DNA of 64,000 nt from NCBI GenBank assembly GCA_037178625.1, contig CM074130.1, positions 2,914,001 through 2,978,000 of the forward strand. The letters run 5' to 3'. The notes beneath the pieces are model-generated. The model was given only the letters and a program-made list of their open reading frames with translations. It was not told the DNA's origin and made no database searches. Origin of the DNA: Skeletonema tropicum. Taxonomy: Eukaryota; Bacillariophyta; Thalassiosirophyceae; Thalassiosirales; Thalassiosiraceae. The position numbers and the translations under genes were made by a program. This document shows, one piece after another, positions 9,142 through 20,200 of this stretch (the stretch's first letter is position 1; each line of letters starts with the position of its first letter).

Positions 9142-11285
9142 TTACTTTCTTCCTCCACGAGTCTTTGGGACAAGTTCAAGAGTTGTCATTGGTCCTATAT
9201 TGTAATGCGCCAGTGAGAATGCATCCTTCAAAAATCCAGCAGTGGGATGCTTCAACTGCATCTTATTCGTTGGCATATTGCCCAGTTGAGGCTTCAGTGC
9301 TTCCTTCACTGCCTTTATCTTGGCTGCAGCAGCAATTGACACATCGACAATTTGACCGTTGAAGTTCCAGTCAGCATTTGAAGAGTCGTGAGGGACCTGG
9401 ATACATATTGGGACGTTGTCTGGGTTTGCAAGCGTTGCAATGAAGTCCGATTCCGAGAGAATTTGGTTCTCTGTTGGAGGAGGGGGAGGCATAGGGCCAG
9501 TCACACCCGCGTCAAACACTTGTCCCATGGGATTTATTGGCAACGAACTTATTTGAGGTTGATTGAATTGTGACTCATCCAATTTTGGTCTCTTTGCTGC
9601 CGGCTCAGAAGTAGCAGCACTAGGCTGCAACATTGCAGGAGGTGGAGGGGGTGGTGGAGGTACTGACCCCATTGGCGGTGGCGGCGGAGGAGGGACAGGA
9701 GGCATCACAGCAGGGGGCATCGTTGGTGCCTCATGTTGCGGCTGGGGTTGAACAGCCTGTTCCCGAATGATTCTATTTGCTTCCATCAACCTACGCTCTG
9801 AATCAGCGTTTTGATCCTGTGTGCTCTGCGCAGAAGAACCGAAAATGTCCCCACGAGCCTGAGCTAATCTACTAATATTTGAAGCAATATCTTCTCCTGC
9901 GACAAAGTTAGTTTCACGCTGTTTATCAAGAAATCGACGTCTTTCCTCAGCCCATTTAGGGTCTAAAAGTTGGATGCGCATGTGCTCCGGCATGTCGGCA
10001 ATGGCAATTTGTTTTCCAGAAATTGGATCTACAATATGGGTACGGGATGAGTCACCTGTGATCTCCTTGGTCGACACAACCTTTGGCTGATAGTTGGCAA
10101 CTACTTTCAGTTGTTCGCCACCATCATCCTCCTCCTCTGAAGATTCATCCATTGCATCCTCTTGTTTCTCTTCCACTTTGTCTTCAACAGGTTGTACTCT
10201 GCTTGGTTGTTCATTTTTCAATACTGCCAGTCGCATCGACGTGGGTGGTGGTAACGCCTCAACCACTTCATCTGAAGGGAAATCAATTGTTTCCACAACC
10301 ACGAAATCGTGCCAGTCAATTGTGTCTGCTCCACCCAACATGCCGCCACCCTCTGCCCGTTCTGCAGCTTCTCTCCTACGATCAGCGGCATCACGTTCAT
10401 ATTCAGATCGGTAAGCAGCTAGTTCCAGGCATTGTGTTGTGGCATTTTTCTTTTTCAGTGGGTCAACTTTCTCCGTATCAGCAATGAGATGAGAAAGATG
10501 CTCTTTCTTGGCATCTATTTTCAGTTTGTTCTGTGCCTCTTCGTAATCATCGCCTCCTGGCAAAAAACTTTTGTAACCATCGACAAGAGCAGTAAAGTAA
10601 GCAAAATGTGCATGTCGAGGCTGCAGAAAGGTAAATTCTGGATTATTCCACTCCCTCATTGTCAAGTCTCTAAGAAAATGATCATTTTTGTCTGCCAACT
10701 GCCACATATTGTGCGGTCAGTTTGATGACTTCTAACTCAAGAGGGTTCAAATTCGCTGGGGCGACAACTGACACATGTTTCAGTTTAGGTGGCGCTTGTG
10801 GCATATTATTATTTTGCACAGCTGAATGTTTCCTCATCACCATTTGGATCTTTGTCTGCTTTGGTTACATCACCTCTTCGGGCATCGCCAATCTTAGTTC
10901 TGCAAGCAAGCAACGCTCTGGCCACCGGATCCACAGCCGATGCCTTTTTGGCAGCTTCGCGCTTCTTAGCAGCCTCTTCCTTTTCTTTCATTTCCAACCT
11001 TTCCCTCTCCTCTTCCTCCTTCTTCTTTAACATCAACTTCTCCTCCTCTTCCTTCTTCTTTTCCTCTTCATCAGTTCCACCCTCCAAATAGAAACGGATG
11101 CGATTTTCATAGTAGGCATGGAAGGGAGACGTCTCGTGTAGGAAGGCAAACTTTGGCGTCTTGCCCTTTGCGCTGTTCAGGATTTTATTCTCAAATGCAC
11201 GACCATTCTTAGACACAAAGAGGGCAGTCCGATCGGCCACTGTGCGGATGTCGGGAGGGGGGCGGATGATGCCTGTGATTCCCAT
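9142..11285 (-). CDS. SF3A1: splicing factor 3A subunit 1 (SF3A1/Prp21)
   Basis: About 714 residues once two +1 breaks (near 10812 and 10690-10705) are allowed. Domains in order: SURP1 (VADRTALFVSKNGRAFENKI), a Lys/Glu helix, SURP2 (LEVIKLTAQY, then HFLRDLTMREW, FLQPRHAHFAYF), a charged region with DPKWAEERRRFLDKQRET, Pro-rich runs (two PPPPPPP tracts), and a C-terminal ubiquitin-like domain ending RGGRK. SF3A1 is a core part of U2 snRNP; in humans the ubiquitin-like end and its RGG-basic tail bind U1 stem-loop 4. At the second break, seven bases (GCAGTTG, near 10698) look like a near-duplicate of the next GCAGAC; dropping them gives exactly the spacing seen in human SURP2. The start is the ATG at 11285 (MGITGIIRPPPDI). 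Confidence 0.92.
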
Positions 11286-11327
11286 GGTTGTTTTGTTATC
11301 TTGATGGCAATGAAGAGAGAGATTCGT

Positions 11328-11440
11328 TGTAACATATGTTACGTTACAATAGGTTACATTCCTTTGTAACATATGTTACGTTACAATAGGTTACAATCTG
11401 TTGTAACATATGTTACGTTACAACAGCTGTTACATAAATG
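11328..11440. repeat. three 37-bp tandem repeats with nested palindrome, SF3A1 promoter
   Basis: Units start at 11328, 11365 and 11402. Each holds the perfect palindrome GTAACATATGTTAC followed at once by GTTACAATAGGTTACA (last copy diverged after GTTACAA). The array lies 43-155 bp upstream of the SF3A1 ATG and just past the stop of the methyltransferase gene, so it could be a promoter element, a 3' structure of the upstream gene, or both. A palindrome repeated at constant spacing suggests cooperative binding of a dimeric factor; that is inference. Confidence 0.85.
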
Positions 11441-11459
11441 TTTCATCCATCCTAAGTAC

Positions 11460-12791
11460 TTAGGACGAAGCAACGATGTAGAGACTCTTCCTCTGAGCAT
11501 TCCAGTTATCTCTATTTGCATCATTGTCATGATGTGCATCACTATTGGTCAAACCGCTGTCATAGATCTTAATATTGTCACGCTCGATGGCTTTTGAAAG
11601 CATTTCACAGTAACAGTCAAAAGGAGCTTTGCTTTCGTCTAAAAATGCTTCAGTCAAGTTCATATCTATCGTCGGTGGTAATGTCAGTCGAGGCTTTGAA
11701 CTTTCTTGCGTATCAATATTTGGACAATTCGCTTTTTGATGTCCTACCTCCCCACATATCCAGCAAGGGCGAAGAAGGGCAGCTCTCTCAAAAATTATTC
11801 TCCGTTCGTTGTCATCAGTAGGTAAAAGACCACATTTCTGAACAGGATGGATCTCAGCACACAAAACACAGGGCTGGTCTATAAATGTACGCTTCTTTGC
11901 TGCAAGGCGTTTTTGGTTTGCATCTTTTCTTGCTTGTCGTTCCTTTGCCGATTCAAATGTTCGTACCGCTATTGTTGTTTTCTTCTTCAGCATAGGCATA
12001 CCATTCGCTTGCCTGTTCGTCTTAGCAAAATTTCGTGCAGCTAAAGGTAAGCAGCATGGTGCCAAGCATGAGAAGGGAGCCTTTTCAGGTCCAAGTGCAT
12101 TGACTATACTAGCACAAGCAGGTGACAGTTGTTTGCATAGGTGTATTCCGATAAGAGCAAGTTGTTGTTGCTTGTCTTCCAAACGCTCCACGACATTGTC
12201 TATCTCGTGCAAATTGCATTGCCAGGTTTCAATGAATGGTCTATCTTCACCTTTACTTTGAATATCATCATTGGACGCAGAGATGTGGTTCCAGTTGATG
12301 TCTTGTTTATCAAGCATTATAATGTCAGATACAGTGGAAGTATTGTTACAAAACACGTAAGATGTGAGCATCGATGTGATTCCTTTGCCACAGCAAACGT
12401 CTACTAAAGTCACAGGACTTGTATTGTTGCTTCTCTTTTCTAACCAGTCATGAAGAGTTTGTAATGCTACAATCGACTCCTCCACCTCATGCAGAAGGCT
12501 CTTCTTGTTTAACAAAGACTGAAAACCAGAATGTCCAGACCATTCAGATCCCCATTGCTGTAAAACTTGTATCACTTTGTTGGTAATGAAATCTGATGTT
12601 TCCATTTGCTGCTGCTTTGCCTCGAGTTGATCTATGACGGACCAAATTCGCCAGTTTGAACCATCCGCAGTAGCAGTAGCAGTAGCTTGGCTTTGACTTC
12701 TTAGCGTCATCCGTCGCAGATGATGATGATGGAATGTAAGCGCTTGAGTGCAACTTAGAAAGATAAACACTGCTAGTCTAAAAGAAAGCAT
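11460..12791 (-). CDS. SAM-dependent methyltransferase (Methyltransf_32-like) with CCHC zinc knuckles
   Basis: An intact frame of about 443 residues from the ATG at 12791. A signal-like N-terminus (MLSFRLAVFIFLSCTQA) precedes a class I methyltransferase core: motif I is LVDVCCGKGITS, a later strand-helix is LIGIHLCKQLSPACASIVN, followed by CLAPCCLPLA, a combination seen in the Methyltransf_32 group of putative RNA methyltransferases. The C-terminal part carries CVLCAEIHPVQKC and a textbook CX2CX4HX4C knuckle (CWICGEVGHQKANC), which bind single-stranded nucleic acid in other proteins. An RNA substrate is therefore likely but unproven. The leader has TQA-LTF at the predicted cleavage point, weaker than a standard plastid ASAFAP site; cytosolic start at a later Met is possible. 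Confidence 0.75.
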   Translation of the reverse strand: MLSFRLAVFIFLSCTQALTFHHHHLRRMTLRSQSQATATATADGSNWRIWSVIDQLEAKQQQMETSDFITNKVIQVLQQWGSEWSGHSGFQSLLNKKSLLHEVEESIVALQTLHDWLEKRSNNTSPVTLVDVCCGKGITSMLTSYVFCNNTSTVSDIIMLDKQDINWNHISASNDDIQSKGEDRPFIETWQCNLHEIDNVVERLEDKQQQLALIGIHLCKQLSPACASIVNALGPEKAPFSCLAPCCLPLAARNFAKTNRQANGMPMLKKKTTIAVRTFESAKERQARKDANQKRLAAKKRTFIDQPCVLCAEIHPVQKCGLLPTDDNERRIIFERAALLRPCWICGEVGHQKANCPNIDTQESSKPRLTLPPTIDMNLTEAFLDESKAPFDCYCEMLSKAIERDNIKIYDSGLTNSDAHHDNDANRDNWNAQRKSLYIVASS

Positions 12792-13205
12792 TGCTGTAGA
12801 CAACGCAGGTCGACGCTCATGCTGTTTTGATGCAAACTATTGCTATGCAGACAAACTGTAGCTATAGCTGTCGAGATGCTTTTGCTGCTTGCTCCGCTTT
12901 CCGCTTGCGGTTTGCGGTTGATGTCTGTGAGCGGAAAATTGCGGGAGAGGACGTCAAATCTGCAGGCCCTCGCGGGGTAAATTTTGCCCCTCTAAAAGGA
13001 CGAAAGATCTAACAAGTTGGATAACGTTTATGACTAAGATTTTCGGGGGCAAAACCCCTAATTTCCCAAACTCCTGTGTCCATCCAAGCTCCATCCAGAT
13101 CCAAAGCCATAGAAGCAGAAAATAGATCTGGCTTGATAGTTGTGCCATACTTAGCCCAACACATGCTTGTTAGGCAGAGCCAATAGATATTACTTTGAAC
13201 TCAAC
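12792..13205. promoter_or_regulatory. divergent promoter interval
   Basis: 414 bp between the methyltransferase (minus) and CS-domain gene (plus). It holds a spaced inverted pair, TTTTGCCCC (about 12982-12990) and GGGGGCAAAA (about 13045-13054), each beside another G/C run. No known element is recognised. Confidence 0.4.
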
Positions 13206-14260
13206 ATGCCAAGCGATAACAACAGCTTTACCTACGTCTTCATTCCTGCAAATGATTCGAAACCGATAGAGGCGGTTATCGGCGACAAGTCTGGTGGTCT
13301 AAGTGATGATTGTCTATCAAAAGAAGCGAAACAATATTTTTTTACAAACAGTGACAAGGGAGCACGAGCTGCTGCCCTGGAGAATGCAACACCTGAACAG
13401 AGAAAATTATTAGCTCAGCAACTACGTGAAGAAGTAAAGGCTCAGGCTGCGCAGAATTCTTATGCAAATCAAATGCTAAATCTTGACGATGATGCCCTGA
13501 TTGAATATCATGCAATTGAACCAAACTTCAGCATCGTGTGAAATTACTGCATTGACAGTACCCACTGCAATCAACAATCATCGCGCTGTCAGCATGTACT
13601 CAGATGATAACGCTCGTACCCAAAATCTTCCCTACAATAGGCGTGCTACAGAGCTCTTGGTAGCATGTGGTCATAGCATCACCGGTGAGGCATCTCCGTC
13701 GAGGGTAGCTATTGGCGCAGCTCCACCAGGAGGTATATGCGGTGATGCATTTGTTGGACGATGTCACGATGACGAAATTGGCGATATTTGGGAACGTGTA
13801 GATTTTACTGTGGAAGATGCCAACCCAAGAGCGGCTTGGTGTGAAGAAGCTCGTAAGCATGGAGGTGGAGGAGGTGGTGGCGGTTCTAGTGGGCCAAGAT
13901 CGTTGACTGGACTAATGAATCAGAATGCAGGTGCAATCACCTAATGGTGGACGAAGCAATGGTGGCTTTGATAGTGGGGAAGGTGATGGATACAAGTGGT
14001 CACAAAATGACGAGGAGGTGGAATTGAGATTTCCTGTTGCTGCTGGAACAAAAGCAAAGTATGTAAAAATTAACTTCGCTCGGACTACACTAAAAGTGAT
14101 AGTTGCAGGGCAAACACTGGTCAATGGAGAGCTGGGTGGGAATGCTGAAGTAGAAGATTCTACATGGACAATCGAAGATATCAAGCACAAGGGGAAAGAG
14201 CTTTGTGTAACTATTTGCAAGAAAGAAGAAGGAAGGACGTGGCCATTCGTTTTACGATAA
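13206..14260 (+). CDS. CS-domain (NudC/p23-like) protein
   Basis: About 350 residues with two +1 breaks (13520-13535 and 13930-13942); the total length modulo 3 equals two extra bases. The C-terminal 85 residues form a CS domain, an Hsp90 co-chaperone fold: YKWSQNDEEVELRFPV, then VKINFARTTLKVIV and STWTIEDIKHKGKELCV. Before it come a helical N-terminus, a conserved-looking middle with GGICGDAFVGRCHDDEIGD, and a glycine run (GGGGGGGG) that is probably a flexible linker. NudC-type CS proteins help Hsp90 clients, including dynein-linked factors; the exact subfamily is not clear because the N-terminal region is unlike NudC. The stop lies 20 bp from the stop of the convergent SRP receptor gene. 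Confidence 0.8.
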
Positions 14261-14280
14261 TTCAAAGCTACTATATACAA

Positions 14281-15344
14281 TTACATCATGTTGCCTGTAC
14301 GAACAAATTCACGAACAGCTTTCAATCCGTTTGTCTCGCCCTGAAGTCCCAGTCCAGTCTCAACAAAATGCAATTTTGGCATATCAGGTCCCAAATCATC
14401 TAAATCAATTGTCTTCCCTTTCGCAATACTCATCGGAGTAGAATCATTCCCAGTCACATCTTCCATAGCGGAGTCAACTTTTCGCAGCCGATCTAACTCA
14501 TTGCGTATTTGAATTTTCATTCTCTTGTAATTTTTAGCTTTTTTGTCGTCTTCTTTCGTGCATACTATCAATATTGACAAAGTTTTGCCCGATTCTTTCC
14601 AAGCTGTTCTGACTTGATTGTTAGTGAAGATGGACTTGTAAAGGATAGCCACTCCGTCAGTAACAGGTTTTGTTAGCGTCGATGGTAAAGATGATTCTGG
14701 CAGTTTGATCTGGAAGTAGTAGACTTGTAAGCTTGGTCGATAATGATGGATGTCCAGGATAGTCTACCAAGCGAACAGCTGCCGCCTTATTATTAGAATC
14801 CTCACCAGCGTTGTCACCGCTTTTAATGTTCATATAAGCAACATTTGCAACAAGACTTGTGGTAGTCATTGGCGGCTTCCCTAAATCCCCATCACTAATC
14901 ATTGCACAAGGTGTGTAACAACGCTGTCTTTCCTGCACCAGAAGCCCCACAAATTACAACTGTGTCATCAAATAGAGGCACAGCATCATCTTGCGCATTT
15001 TTATCATCTGTCCTTTTATTGCTCTTTTGCGATAACCCTGATAAAACTGCATCCTCTTCTCCACTTAAATGCGCCGTGCTTCGCTTAGTTGTGGACACCC
15101 ACCAATATTGCAGTCCCTGAATCAGTCTCAACACGACATATGCTGAGAAAATAGCCGACAGAATCGACGCGCTTGGCTCAGAGTGAAAATAAGTTGATGA
15201 AAGTGACGCATGGTTGACGTGAAGATAGCTGTCTGTAATGTGGATTGCACTTAGGACAGGCGGGGGAAGATATGGTGCTGCAGCTAACCTCGCACTCCGA
15301 AGCACTATTTGAGTTGGATCATCATCTTGTTGAGGATTGGCCAT
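14281..15344 (-). CDS. SRPRB: signal recognition particle receptor subunit beta
   Basis: About 354 residues with two +1 breaks (near 14910 and 14655, the latter in an AAAA run). It has one membrane helix (about residues 58-82, ILSAIFSAYVVLRLIQGLQYWW region) followed by a small GTPase domain: P-loop GASGAGKT, G3 VDYPGH, G4 TKED. This is the layout of SRP receptor beta, which anchors SRP receptor alpha at the ER and helps hand over ribosome-nascent chain complexes. In diatoms the same ER surface is continuous with the outermost plastid membrane, so it also serves plastid preproteins. The ATG at 15344 is in good context. Confidence 0.88.
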
Positions 15345-15686
15345 GGTAATGGTGGAGTTTATTTAGGTCAATGCTCGAGCACGACGAACATGGATGTTGA
15401 GCTTAGCAATCTACTATTGCGTTGCAATCTGTTGCAATGCAAAATGCAAGCAAAAAAAACATTATTTTGAAGAAGTGTGTTGCGAGGCGGAGGACAAACC
15501 AACTTGCAATGTAAGACAAGTATCTCAAATGGAAGATAGAGAAGCGAGCGAGAGAAGGTGACGCACGCTGAATGACACAATGGCTCATCAACATCAACCA
15601 TGGTGCGTTTTTGAGTTGGCTATTTCCTGATGCCTATTGCAATAAGCTATTGCAGTATTAGTCGATGGGCAACTCTCTAGGCAACG
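15345..15686. promoter_or_regulatory. divergent promoter interval
   Basis: 342 bp between SRPRB and the FAD oxidoreductase. It is rich in TTGCAAT/ATTGCAA words (for example near 15415-15440 and 15635-15655), which may be a composition effect. No element is assigned. Confidence 0.4.
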
Positions 15687-17186
15687 ATGTTGGCTTTCGT
15701 ACGGACACTCACTCTATTAGCAGCATCGTCATCTGCCTTTCAGACAACTCGCAGTGTGATCAAAATGAGCGCTGGGCCTAAAAATATCGTCGTCATCGGC
15801 GGTGGAATCCAGGGAACTTCAGTTGCCTTCCAAATTGGTGAGTTAGGTACTGTTCACAAGCGCCATGTGTTGAACTATCCAGAAGCGGAAATGTTAGAGT
15901 TTTGCGCATTTGTTTCATTTGTGAAGTAGCTGTCTTGCTGGCCTCGCAGCTCTCGTGCTCATGATATTATTCTTTCTTACGTTGTTTACAATAATGCAGC
16001 TGAATCTCCATCGCTTCCAGCTGGCTCGACCATCACCATCCTCGAAGCAAACAAAATTGCAAGTGCAGCAAGTGGAAAAGGAGGTGGATTTATGGCCAGA
16101 CAATGGGGAGATGGATCGAGCACTCAAACACTGCATGAATTGGCATTTGATATGTACGAAGAGCTGTGTCCAAAATTAGGAGTGGAAAGCTATCGAAAAT
16201 TGCCTGTGTTGTCGGTGTCTCCTGGAGGTAACAAGAAGGGGAAACAGGACAATAAAAGTAAAAACAAACAATTGTCTGACATCTTCCCGACTTGGCTGGA
16301 TGGGTCAATTGGGCGAGTGAGTCCTCTCGGATTTGGAGACGACACTGCGCAAGTAACACCAAAAGAGTTTGTCGAGAAAATGTTGGAATATGTCAACCAG
16401 CCAGATAAACCTGGTGTAAAAGTCATTATTGGAAAGTGTATAGGAATTGAGTGCACAGATGGAGATGATGGAGATAAAGTTGTGACAGCTGTAACGTATC
16501 AAGAAGGCGAAGAAGAGGAACAAAAGGTTTTACAGGCAGATGATGTTATTGTCTCTGCCGGGCCTTGGACATGCCAGGCTGAGCAATGGTTTGATGGAGC
16601 TATTCAATTACCAATGGAGGGTGTCAAAAGCACTTCAATTGTGTGGAAACCACCAGCTGGTGATGACACAGTTGACGCCACTGCATTGTTCTGTGGAGAG
16701 GATCATCGGTTTGGGACTCATCTAGAGGTGTACCCCAGGCCCGACGGAACAGTTTATATTTGCGGTATTGGAGGATCAGACTACATTACCACATCTGAAC
16801 TTCAGAATTCTGCGTTCCTATTTGATTGTCCACCCAAGGAAGACCGGGTGGAAGCGGCATCGTCGGCATTTACCATGATGAGTGACACCTATAAGACGCG
16901 AGGAGAGCTAGACAAGACGCAGGCTTGCATGCGACCTTGTCCACCTGATGCAAAGCCCTACATGGGAAAGGTCCCCGGGTATAGTGGTGCTTACATAAAC
17001 GGAGGTCACAACTGCTGGGGGATTGCCTGGGCGCCTGCATCTGGGAAGGCCATGGCCGAATTGGTCCTTGAAGGTGAGAGTCGATCTGTTAACCTGCGAC
17101 CTTTCAATCCTGCCAGATATACGTCTCAGGGTAGAGGCGGTCGCGGGAGAAAGAAGAAAGGATTGAGCGTTGGTGAACAATGGTAG
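15687..17186 (+). CDS. plastid-targeted FAD-dependent oxidoreductase (DAO family)
   Basis: Two exons, 15687-15837 and 16000-17186; the 162-nt intron has GTGAGT...TGCAG ends and splices in phase. The product has about 445 residues. The leader MLAFVRTLTLLAASSSAF-QTT is a signal peptide with an ASAFAP-like site (Phe at +1), indicating import into the complex plastid. A Rossmann dinucleotide-binding motif follows (IVVIGGGIQGTS), then ILEANKIASAASGKGGGF, and the C-terminal GAYINGGHNCWGIAWAPASGKAMAE typical of the D-amino-acid oxidase/sarcosine oxidase fold (PF01266). The substrate cannot be read from sequence. No frame break is seen apart from the intron. The stop lies 40 bp from that of the convergent DDT gene. 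Confidence 0.88.
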
Positions 17187-17226
17187 CGAAATTATAAGCT
17201 AAATATGTCATCTTTCACTATGATAA

Positions 17227-20200
17227 TCAAAAGAAGTCACTGTATCCTCCAGGCTTCACCGCAGCACGCCTTCTGCCATACATTCCTGAATTATCAAGGC
17301 TTACTGGCTCCACATGAGATGATTTTGTCCTGTCGATGTAGGCTTGCGCATTCCGACAAACCAAATCAAGCCCTAATGCCAAGACGCTCACAGTTTTGCT
17401 GGTCGCTATGATTTCGCGATATATCTGCCTTGTGTCGTAACTATTCCAGAGTCCTTTCACATCTCTGCCTAGCGATTCAAGCTCAATGTCGAAACGGCTT
17501 AGTTTCATCATAGAGCAGATCTTTTCCTGTGATAGCGTTGGGGTTCTCTTGGGTCACAGAAACGTCTTCTTCCTTCTTCTCTTCGTCGGCTATGAAGCCT
17601 CCCGTCAACTCGAACACAGCATTCTCGAATGTAAGCAACCCATCACGAACTGCTTCAAATGAATGACCGTGCTCTCTTAATGATGAAGTCCATGCAGCTC
17701 GTGTACCAGCTTTTCCACCCCAATTGTTTTCGTACGTTCGATTTTTCAGAGGATTGTAAAGATCATTCTCTTTCTTGATCATGTGTTTGGCAAATGCCTG
17801 CGCTGATGTTGATGATGGGGCTTCTGCTGCGCGACCGCAGAAGCGACCAAAACCATTTCTATAGGACAGAAACGGTGCATCATATTCGACGTATCCAGGG
17901 TGCTGAGTTTCCCACTTTATAGCGCGTGCAATGCCACGCACAATTTCTTTTCCTGATAAGTGTGATTCACCACCGTTATCAACGTCAATTCTCCAGAGTG
18001 GCGCCGTGGTAATTTGAGGTGACGTCTCCTCTTCTATTTCCATCTCGTCTTCGCCCCTCTTGAGTTCCGCTATTTTCCACCCGGTGACAGTTGCCATCGT
18101 GTACTTTGCTACATCTGGGGCTCGATCAGGGTTGGGAACACTTCTCAATCTCACTCTTTGGCCGATAGCAGATGTGATATTCTTCAGAATGTCAACATCT
18201 TCACCGAGGTTCGTTTTCTCTGTTGAGAAAACATCATCGTCTCCACTTGACTTGAAGTCTGCTGTAACATTTGTCTTCTCTGTTCCGGTCTTCTCGGATT
18301 GACCATTCTGTGGGTTTGCGTCCCCGCCACTAGCCAAAGCCATAGCCTCCAAGGTTTCTTTTAATACTTCCTTCAAGGACTTTTCGGAAGCACATTTTCC
18401 ATCCAAGTTTTTGACCAGCACACGCAGCGATCTATCTGTTGTGTAGCAAGACCAGTGATGCTTCGCGAGCGTTGACAGTCCTGCTGAATGGTGGTATTCT
18501 TGTCGACAAAAGTCTAGAAATGAGGTTGCTGTAGGCTGATTACGATCGTCAACACTCAAGAAATCGCCACTTTTGTCCTCTGCCCCAATGCAAACTTCGC
18601 TGGGATGTTTCACCAGTACACCATTATTACTCTCCATGTCGTCTTCGTTTTTCATTATAAAATCTCGTTCTGTCCATACCCTGCTACTTTGGTCGTAGTC
18701 AAAATGAAAAAAACATGACTGGTATCGGTCCCTCCCAAGCGGTTCGGTACGGATGAAGCACTTGTCTCTCTTGGCAATCAAATCCTTTTGTGCCTCAGTG
18801 ACACGCTTTCGGCTTTCGGCGTTTTTTAGCTCAAGAGCAGCATCGCGGATTAGATCTAGAGCCCACACGCCATTGGTCGTCTCATCGTCACCTGAAAGTC
18901 TCGCAAGTTTGGCTGCTCTCATTGCAGCGCGAAGTGTCTTTACGGTACCATCTTCTATGGCATCTTTCAGATCTTCAATAGCCTTCTTCCTTTCCTCCGA
19001 AAATGATTGCATTTGCTCTGTAAAAATGGTGATATCCCGTCTAAGCCTATCAACTTTGTAGAATGTTTCACGCTCAGCACGAGAATGACCGCGGTTCATG
19101 GTGTCAATATCTCCAAATGATACTAATTCGTCTTGAAGAGATTTAAGATATTCTTCGTCTTTCTTCTCTATTTCTTCTAATGTCAAGACTGTAAGCGACT
19201 CGGCACCGAATGCGGTCTCTTCTTGGATTTTCTTGACAACAGCGTTGACCTCAGCTTTGTTGAAGCTTTCTGCTGTGGGGAGCGCTTCGTATTCAGCCTT
19301 TGTATCATCGTCTAGATCAATTATATCTTCATCATTCAAGCTCTCGATAAATTCGACGGAGTATTCTTTTGAGGCTTTGATGTCCTCAATAACCTCCTCT
19401 CGCTTTGCCGCAATAAAAGCATCTCTACCTTCGGTCGCTAATCGCTCTCTTGCAGCTGATTCCATCGCAGCAAGCTCTTCCTTGGCTGCCTTTTTTGCTC
19501 GCCTCTCCTCTGCATCAAGAGCTTTCACGGCATTCACCCTTGCTTTGAAGTTATCGTCAATACTGAGTTGAATATGATGTGTGTCGTAAGCAGTCTCGAT
19601 TAACAGACGGAGAATACCAAGCCTTTGCACAGCAGTCAAGTCAAGATAATCATTCCCATCGCATAAGTGTTCGATGGCACTTTCGATGTGATTTTGATCA
19701 CCGCCAGTGATATCTCCACATTCAGATAATATTCTGGATGAAGCACACGCTTCTCGTCTTCTACGCTCTGCTACTGACATTGGCTTGAGCTCCCTGAATT
19801 CGCGAATGCTGTCATCAACTTCATTCCGTCTTCGCTTATACCATTGGAAAACTCTGCAGCTCGTTGCCCCAATAACCGATGGCCATGTCAATGCGCTCAC
19901 CAAGTCTGTGGGCAGCGCAGGTTTTCCAGGAGGGAGTAGAAGATCAACAATACTTGGTACAGGCTTGACAGGCACAAACGTGGTCACAGGCGTTGTCTCA
20001 TCGTTTTCTTTCACAGCAACAGAGGCTCTCTGTTTACTAGGCGAGGACGGCTGTTGAGATTGGTCGACAAATTCGTCTTCGTTTTCTGATCCTTCATCGT
20101 CATCAGAGTCAGAATTGTCGTCAGAATCTCCTTCTAAATTCATGTCGCCATCATTATCGTCGATGACTTCTTCAATAATATTCTCCATCTCCAGGGCTGC

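Noticed and set aside
9563..9751. Gly-rich short frame on the plus strand
   Set aside because: Mirror of the polyproline runs of SF3A1.
10805..10820. Euplotes-type programmed +1 frameshift (AAA TAA) in SF3A1
   Set aside because: This one site fits, but the other breaks share no stop-codon or slippery context, and a spare A in AAAA explains it more simply.
11328..11440. CRISPR-like array
   Set aside because: Three 37-bp units are directly adjacent with no unique spacers, and the genome is eukaryotic.
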